Shown in pieces: positions 57,660 to 64,000 of a stretch of DNA of 64,000 nucleotides (the first letter of the stretch is position 1; every line of letters begins with the position of its first letter). A program made the position numbers and the translations under genes. The notes beneath the pieces are model-generated. The model was given only the letters and a program-made list of their open reading frames with translations, was not told where the DNA came from and ran no database searches. The DNA is from Tetrapyrgos nigripes (Eukaryota; Basidiomycota; Agaricomycetes; Agaricales; Campanellaceae), in NCBI GenBank assembly GCA_013368315.1, contig JAACJM010000129.1:1-64000 (forward strand), given 5' to 3'.

Positions 57660-60600
57660 ATGTCTGCTGCACCCAAACGCGAAAACGATGGTGATGATCT
57701 TCAAGGCGACTCGAAACGCCCCAAAATAGAGGAGAAAAATACCAAACTTGCGGATGAAAAAGCGACAGAAGTGACGGACGCGGACGAAAAAGCAGACTCC
57801 TCCAAGATGGAGAAACACGAACACATTCTACCTCCTAGTCATTCTTTGCTGGGCATACCTCTTCCTGTTGCAGAAGAAGGCCGTGCAATCAGTTTCCGAG
57901 AATGTGACGTTGGGGTATCTGAATACGTTGGTAAAGGCGTATCTAAAATTGAAGGGATAATCAAGCAAAGGTGTGTTCATTGCATAGCACTATCTACTGC
58001 AGAGGACTTTTATCTCTTCCCATACAGATTTACAGATTTTCTGGTTTTTGAGGTTGATTTAGACGGGAATGTTATTCATCTCAAATCTCTCGGGAAACCA
58101 GATCCACCGAAGAAGAATCCGGCGGAAGAAGAAACCCAGGCTGATGCTGATGCTGATGCTATGACTGGAGTTGAACAGGATGGGGCTGAAGTATCGGTGT
58201 CGAATGAGGACGATGCTCAAGAGATCACCAATGCTGAAGCATCTTTGAAGCCAGAAACTGAGGAACCTGCAGAGGCAAAGTCTGACGAGCCTTGGCCCGA
58301 AAGTTTCAGCAAGAAACTTTCTCCTTTCATGTCTCCGGAAGCGATCTCTCAGCTGAAGGAAATTTTTCTGCAAGGACCTGAGCCTCCGCTTGTCAGTGAT
58401 AGTGGCTGGGCTGGACGCGTTAAACCCTCAACCGAAAATACGGCAGCTTCGACTTCGACCGATTCTGCAATGCAAGAACCTGATGTGGACAAAGATAGAA
58501 GCCAGCCGGGAAGAGGTCGCGGCCGTGGTGGCAGAGGGAAGGGAGGCGGAGGAAGAGGTGGTCGAAGGGGTCGAGGCAACGAAAGAGAAGACCATAGGAA
58601 GGTGTTATCAGAAGTTGGTGTCCGAATTTTCACGGCATACGTTTTGCCGCTTATTCTTCCATGGTGCTAACATATGCACCCAGCCAATCGACTCCAAGGA
58701 TAAAAGAACGAAGCTTCATAAAGTTATCCGGGATCTCTTTGGTGGCAAACTTGAGTCTGAGACAGATTCTTCTGCACCTTCTTCCGAAGCAGGTTCACGG
58801 GTTGTCATCAAATGGTCAAAACGTGGTGTCGGCCGTGGAGGAAGAGATCCAAGAAGTATGAGAATATCACTTTCAGCTGGACCCTTCAATGTTGCTGACT
58901 GAATTCTTCTAGACACTGGAAACGGAGGGCGCGCGCCTCGCGGAACCTTCCCTCCTTACATTCATTTTACGATGCAGAAAACCAACCGCGACACCCAAGA
59001 TGCCCTTGGGCATTTGGCACGGATGTTGAAGGTCAATGTCAAGGAACTGTCTGTTGCCGGTACAAAAGATAAACGAGGTGTCACTGTCCAACGAGTGTCT
59101 CTTAAGAGAGGCAACAAGACAGTGGAAGACGTATGGCGGCTTGCTAATAGTGTAAACGGCAGAAGAACAGCGGAGCAAGCAGTGACCCAGAGAGGTGAAC
59201 GCGGCGTCAGAGTTGCTGATTTGAATTACCGCAAAGCCAGCTTGGAACTGGGCTTGCTCAAAGGAAATGCCTTTGTTATCACACTTCGGTATGCTTTAAT
59301 CTATGCTTGCACACGTCCAGTACTTATTTTCAGAACAGTAATGTCCGGGTAGACTCAATGAGCACCTTGGACAAGGCACTGAATATCATCAAGAACAATG
59401 GGTTTATCAACTATTATGGTAAGCCGGTCCAGTGTGGTGATTTCATCTTGTTAAACGGTTATTTCATGGACAGGTATGCAAAGATTCGGGACTGCGTCAG
59501 TACCAACACATGCTATTGGCCTCGCTTTGTTGCAGTCGGACTGGCACAAAGCTGTCTATTTGATTTTGCAAACCCGCTACGGAGAGCATCCTGAAGTTGA
59601 GGCTGCACGAAAAGCCTGGCTTGTTGACAAAAATTTAGACAAGGCTCTGTCACTCATGCCTCGGCGAGTAGTGGCCGAACGGTGTATTCTTGAGAGCTAC
59701 AAGAAACAGAACGGGGACACTCGGAATGCTATGGGAGCTCTTTCCACGGTATTTGACTTCCTCTAGACTGACCAAAACGAAAGGTCTCAATACATCTCTC
59801 TCAGATACCTCGAAATCTTCGTCTGATGTATGTTCATGCGTACCAATCGTACGTCTGGAATGCCATTGTTTCGGAAAGGATTCGGATGTATGGTGCCGAT
59901 AAACCGGTTGTCGGTGATCTTGTTTTCGACGTAGATTCCGGAGAGAGTGTGGAGGTTCCTAATGATGAAGGAGATGACGATGAGAAAGAAGAAAAAGGTC
60001 AGGCGATACTGAATCCAGTTCTTCTATGAAACTCAAACGGCACTCCAGAAACCGGACTTTCAAACCGAGCACGTAAAAAGCAAAGCAGAAAACCTTGGAC
60101 ACCTCCTCGCGTCAAGACACTCACTGGGGATGACCTGGACAAGTACTCCATATTCGATGTCATTATGCCTCTTCCTGGAACAGACGTTGCTTATCCGGGT
60201 GGTGCACTTGGCGATAGGTATCGGCAGTTCCTGGAAATGGATGGACTGGATCCTGACAACTGGGTTCGGAAACAGAAGTACGTCAATCAAGTATTCCAAT
60301 CCTTCCCACTTGACGGATTACCTGGACAGGGACTATACACTCGCTGGTTCTTACCGCAAAATTCTCCATCTACCGAGTGAAATGACCTGGTCTGTTTTGC
60401 GATATACTGACCCAGATGTTCCCCTTGCCCAAGCAGACGAAGACAAGCTTCTTGGTTTCGACGCTCCGGTGATCGTGGAGGATGGCAAGTTTTTGGCACT
60501 GCAGATCAATCTGACTTTGGGCACTGCCTCTTACGCGACCATGGCATTGCGTGAGATCACCAAGACTGATACTAGCTCTCAATATCAAACATCCTTAACG

Positions 60601-60678
60601 ATTGCGTCGGCAGATCAGAAATACAGGGGTACAGCCGACGGGGAGGGTGAGGGCATGGAAGACGTGGAAGCCACGTAG
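57660..60678 (+). CDS. PUS7: tRNA pseudouridine synthase Pus7 (TruD family)
   Basis: About nine exons. It isomerises uridine to pseudouridine at U35 of tRNA-Tyr and at sites in mRNA and snRNA. The acidic/basic N-terminus ([13 protein letters not shown]) leads to the TruD domain: [38 protein letters not shown], the catalytic motif [17 protein letters not shown] (Asp in KDK/R), [28 protein letters not shown] and [18 protein letters not shown] long insertion of acidic then [20 protein letters not shown] sequence divides the domain, as is common in fungi. A TGA seen in frame near 60030 lies inside a 51 nt intron, so the gene is intact. Confidence 0.93.
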
Positions 60679-60805
60679 AGTTGATAAAACTGTAGAGATC
60701 TTGTACTGAGTGTAAACCGGCAAATAAAGTGTACAACCGCGTCCCGAGAATATTGACACCCTTTCAACACGGCGACGGTAACCGCATTTCGCAGCTGGCC
60801 TACGA

Positions 60806-60815
60806 TATTTATAAG
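60806..60815 (+). promoter_or_regulatory. TATA-like element upstream of MFS transporter
   Basis: The sequence TATTTATAAG lies about 45 bp before the ATG at 60857. Position and composition suit a TATA box, but this is by-eye only. Confidence 0.35.
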
Positions 60816-60856
60816 TGTAGAGCTCATAGCCTCGTTTCATTCTTCTCATCTTCAAC

Positions 60857-62653
60857 ATGCTCAGAGTAGAGACCGTTGTCTTTTTATCCCTCGTGCTCGA
60901 CCTCTTCGCCTTCACAATCCCTTTGCCTCTATTCCCTCGTCTCCTTGAGTGGTATACCAAGGTCAGCAGCTGACACGTCAGTCCGAGACTTGACACAAGT
61001 ATTTACTCCCATATCCAGAGAGAAATATCAGATCCCAATGGCTTTTTGTCGAGGACCCTCGCATTCGTTTCCGGAGTTCGTTCATTATTCTATACATCAA
61101 GTGTGCATTCGCAAAAATGGGATGTCGTCCTTCTCGGTGCGTACTCATCTTTTCAGTTATATGCGAATCCTCAACTGTTGGCACATCGTTTTAGGTGGCT
61201 TGATGGGTTCTGTATTCTCGTATGTCTCAATCATTCCCTCTCGACCATGTCCCTCACAGTGCAATCAGAATGTTACAGTTCTTGGTATCACCGAGAATAG
61301 GGTCCCTCTCCGATAAATATGGCCGCAAACGCATCCTCCTCATCACGATGATTGGCAACATTTTATCTGCCTTGGTGTGAGTGAAGCAATCAGGGCTGGA
61401 AAGGAACAGCAGCTGACACTACGAAATCCAGATGGGTTACCTCAACTTCCTTTGCTTCCTACATGTTATCCAGAGTGATTGGTGGTCTAAGTGAAGGCAA
61501 TGTGCAACTTGCTATGTGCGTTCAGCCTCTACTTCTGTTACTACCGCGTTGTTGATCTTTGATTCATAGTGCAATTCTCTCTGATGTGTCCACTCCTGCG
61601 AACCGATCCAGGGCTCTAGCTCATGTCGGTATTGCTTTTGCAATCTGTTTCTGTATTGGCCCTCCCATTGGAGCCTATTTCGCGTCTCGACCTCTGCCTT
61701 CAATAAACACTTTCGGGATGGAACTGAACGTTTACGCGATGCCCGCGTTGTTGACACTCGTTCTCCTAACACTCGAAACCCTCTTTTTGATCCTCGCTCT
61801 TCCTGAAACACGAGGGAAAGATGCTCAAGCCGCCAACGCGGAAAAGAACGCTTCCGATGAAAAGAAGCCTGCTAATGGTACTGTCAAAACTTCGCGTGCC
61901 CCCACCGTCGAAAAGCGTATCAGTCTGCTCAGCAATCTTGGACTTGTCCACTTTTTATTCTTGGGTGTCTTTTCGGGAGTTGAATTCACTTTGACTTTCC
62001 TTACTTTCGATTGTAAGCTGTGCATGGCATAACTAGTGCTCAAACACTGACCATTTACTTTATATCTTATTAGTGTTCGATTGGAATAACTCCCAAAACG
62101 GAAAACTGATCGGCTCAATTGGAATCATTAGTGCTCTGATGCAAGGTGGATATGTTCGCCGAGTAACCTCTAAAATCGGGGAGGGCGTCATGGCTCGCAG
62201 GGGCGTATCTTCATGCGTAATGGGGCTTGTTCTTCTAGCCATCCTACCCAACTACGTATCCAGCAATCTTACCCTTGCACTTCGACTCCTTCAGCTGGCT
62301 GCCGTCTGCATGGCTTTCACTTCTGCTACGGTGGTTAACTCGCTCACTGCCTTTGCGAGTTTGCAATGTGACGAAGGTGGATTTGATCCAGTGACAGGGA
62401 AACCTATCAAAGAACATCCTCAGCTGGCGAAAGGCAAAGCTTTAGGTAAATTTAGATCTTCGGGGCAGTTAGGAAGGGCCATAGGACCACTCATTGGTAT
62501 GTTGTTTCACTGGAATCAGTAAATTAGATCGCTGATCAAGTTTACGTAGCTTGTGCATCATACTGGACATTTGGTCCCACTTACACCTATGCAGTCGCTG
62601 CCGGTGCTATGCTACTCGTTTCTGTTTACATGAGAAGGGCAGTTGTAGTTTAG
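60857..62653 (+). CDS. MFS transporter (DHA1-like, drug:H+ antiporter type)
   Basis: About nine exons. Helices are visible throughout: VVFLSLVLDLFAFTIPLPLF (1), GGLMGSVFS (2), the motif A loop GSLSDKYGRKRILL between helices 2 and 3, WVTSTSFASYMLSRVIGGLS (4), the helix 5 region VGIAFAICFCIGPPIGAYF, and PALLTLVLLTLETLFLILAL (6). A hydrophilic central loop (ASDEKKPANG) follows, then the C-terminal six helices ending VSVYMRRAVVV. The motifs fit the TETRAN/MFSD10-like DHA1 branch. Substrate is unknown. Exon joins are in phase. A TATA-like TATTTATAAG lies 45 bp upstream. Confidence 0.85.
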
Positions 62654-62883
62654 AGAGCGTCTGCAAAAGGAATGTGTATTTCATTCATGTAAAGGAAAGG
62701 AATCGTAGGATATATAATTTAGACATCTATCTGAATAGTTTGAACGGTCCTAAGCCGTCTTTTCTTGGTCGGCTAATGGTCTCTTCTTCTGGGAGTCAAG
62801 GATAAGAAGGGTATATAGAATTAATGTCTCATCAGTCCTATATGAAGCAGTCAAGTTGTAGTTTTGTATGTCCAAAGAAATGT

Positions 62884-64000
62884 CTATGAAGCCCGAGGGC
62901 CACTCCGAGAACGGCAGTGATCATCATCATCTTCCAAGTCAATAAGCTGCGCTTCTGCCTGAGAGTGATCAGCTGGTGTTGACGCTTCATATAAATGATC
63001 ATCATCAGTGTATCTCTGACCGTGGGATCTTGGTATAGGGCGGGAAAGCATGGGAACAGAGGGTTCATTGCCAAGATCGACATTGGGAGGTTGAGTGGTG
63101 AAGATGGCGGGAAGGAAAAACAAATAGCCCCGGCTCTGACGGCGCCGCCTCGAGCGAGCGGGCGACCGAACTGGTTCTTCAGCGCCTACTAGAGCTGCGA
63201 CTCGACTTCGTACACGACGAAGAGTGTCCATCAACGGTGACGTACGACCATCGTCATTGGAAAAGGAGGATTCAGAGTATGCCGGAGATGACGGCCGCAC
63301 GTCGAAAGGAAGATGGAGGACAGAAATATCCTCGATAGGGGAAGTAGGTGTACTCTCGTCTTCTGATGAATTGGTTGAGCTTGAACTCATCGCAGATCTC
63401 GGCAGGTGGAATTGCCATTGGCCAGTGCGATGTGACCAACGAGGGAAAAGAACGTCGTAGCCACCGATCCGTCGGAGTGAATAACGGCGCTGCTTCCCAG
63501 GTAACGCCACCATTGCCAGACCGGCCAGCAATATTATTAGACCGATCCACATTAAACCCTTGCCCCAATGTCCCAAGAAGCCGATGAAAGCTGCGTCATT
63601 ATCGTGCCAACTACTTCCATAAAAGTGGGTAAAGAACGAATTTGGAGCTTCGCTTTCCTTGGCATTCTTTCCGTATAGGGATTTGGGTAATATGCGGATG
63701 GGGTCGCTTGCGCGAGAGGAAGCATACATGCCATACTGCGCGGAAAGAAACATGGGTCCTGTCGAGAACATGACGGTGGGATAATTGAGAACCCAGGAAT
63801 GGTCAAATGTAATGAGGTTGTGAATCGTCTGGGACAGGAATTGGTGGCCCTTCTCCGCGAACATGAGATCATTGGATACACCGACGGGGATGGTCTTGGG
63901 GAGAATGACGGGATAGACGAGTAGAGGGTCTAGAGGCCGAGTGCATCCAATGTCTAAGTCGAGGTATATCCCACCGTATTTATGAAGGACGAAATAACGA
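62884..64000 (-). CDS. MIPC synthase-like glycosyltransferase (GT32), 5' end beyond window
   Basis: The frame is open from the right edge of the window to the stop at 62884. The visible part begins inside the GT32 catalytic domain: LHKYGGIYLDLDIGC holds the DxD motif (D-L-D) that binds the sugar nucleotide and metal, followed by CTRPLDPLL. A membrane helix (GLMWIGLIILLAGLAMVAL) comes next, then a roughly 200 aa Ser/Arg/Asp-rich cytosolic tail. This arrangement matches fungal Sur1/Csg1-type mannosyltransferases, which add mannose to inositol phosphoceramide in the Golgi, although the long tail is an Agaricomycete-like extension. The N-terminal anchor and first catalytic part are cut off by the window. 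Confidence 0.85.
   Translation of the reverse strand, partial: RYFVLHKYGGIYLDLDIGCTRPLDPLLVYPVILPKTIPVGVSNDLMFAEKGHQFLSQTIHNLITFDHSWVLNYPTVMFSTGPMFLSAQYGMYASSRASDPIRILPKSLYGKNAKESEAPNSFFTHFYGSSWHDNDAAFIGFLGHWGKGLMWIGLIILLAGLAMVALPGKQRRYSLRRIGGYDVLFPRWSHRTGQWQFHLPRSAMSSSSTNSSEDESTPTSPIEDISVLHLPFDVRPSSPAYSESSFSNDDGRTSPLMDTLRRVRSRVAALVGAEEPVRSPARSRRRRQSRGYLFFLPAIFTTQPPNVDLGNEPSVPMLSRPIPRSHGQRYTDDDHLYEASTPADHSQAEAQLIDLEDDDDHCRSRSGPRAS

Noticed and set aside
60001..60051. Premature TGA stop in PUS7
   Set aside because: The stop lies in a 51 nt GT-AG intron (GTCAGG...TCCAG) whose removal keeps frame and restores the family sequence.
1..64000. CRISPR arrays, prokaryotic operons, intact transposons or viral genes
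   Set aside because: No regularly spaced repeats, no transposase, reverse transcriptase, integrase or capsid motifs and no long terminal repeats were seen; the gene structure is plainly fungal.

Overview
The window looks like nuclear DNA of a mushroom-forming basidiomycete (Agaricomycetes, probably Agaricales). The evidence is dense genes on both strands, many 45-65 nt GT-AG introns, and fungal housekeeping proteins: cytosolic PheRS, Dph6, EMC10, Grc3, Epl1, Dom34, OMP decarboxylase and Pus7. There is no prokaryotic, organellar or viral signal and no intact transposon. Gene models below were built by hand from splice signals and reading frame. Exon ends are given where I could place them.

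Layout. 0-8.7 kb: a possible P450 relic, FRS2 (PheRS alpha, -), three tandem C2H2 zinc-finger genes (+), and a PRM10/ThrE-like membrane protein (-). 8.7-11 kb: a GNAT acetyltransferase and a Bsd2/NDFIP-like adaptor (-). 11.1-15.7 kb: a roughly 2.2 kb tandem duplication carrying two disrupted copies of a single-pass membrane protein gene. 16.3-23.5 kb: an unknown gene (-), EMC10 (+), DPH6 (-) and FRS1 (PheRS beta, +). 24.1-28.5 kb: a MYND protein (+), GRC3 (+), a tRNA-Ala(CGC) and an oxidoreductase-like small protein (-). 28.6-38.1 kb: a sucrose/alpha-glucoside-type transporter (-), an ankyrin protein (-), a STEEP1-like protein (+), a WTAP-like coiled-coil protein (+) and an unknown basic Pro/Ser-rich protein (-). 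38.1-46.7 kb: a decayed glutaminase copy (-), a GH18 chitinase (+) and an intact secreted glutaminase (+). 48.1-64 kb: EPL1 (+), PLP1/TXNDC9 (-), DOM34 (+), a photolyase (+), URA3 (-), PUS7 (+), an MFS transporter (+) and an edge-truncated MIPC-synthase-like mannosyltransferase (-).

Themes. Many genes act in protein synthesis or RNA maturation: both PheRS subunits, Dph6, Dom34, Grc3, Pus7 and tRNA-Ala. The glutaminase and chitinase form a secreted-hydrolase pair. Several gene pairs are extremely close: two divergent start pairs are 56-57 bp apart, and a GNAT stop lies 22 bp before the next start.

Quality warning. Conserved genes in the first 34 kb carry at least eleven apparent one-base deletions (FRS2, PRM10-like, DPH6, FRS1, oxidoreductase-like, STEEP1-like). 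I see none in the conserved genes of the last 30 kb. Residual assembly indels are the likeliest cause, so these genes should not be called pseudogenes without read support. I found no convincing undescribed system. The most unusual items are the zinc-finger trio, the reciprocally broken tandem membrane-protein copies, the antisense glutaminase relic and two apparent GC-AG introns.
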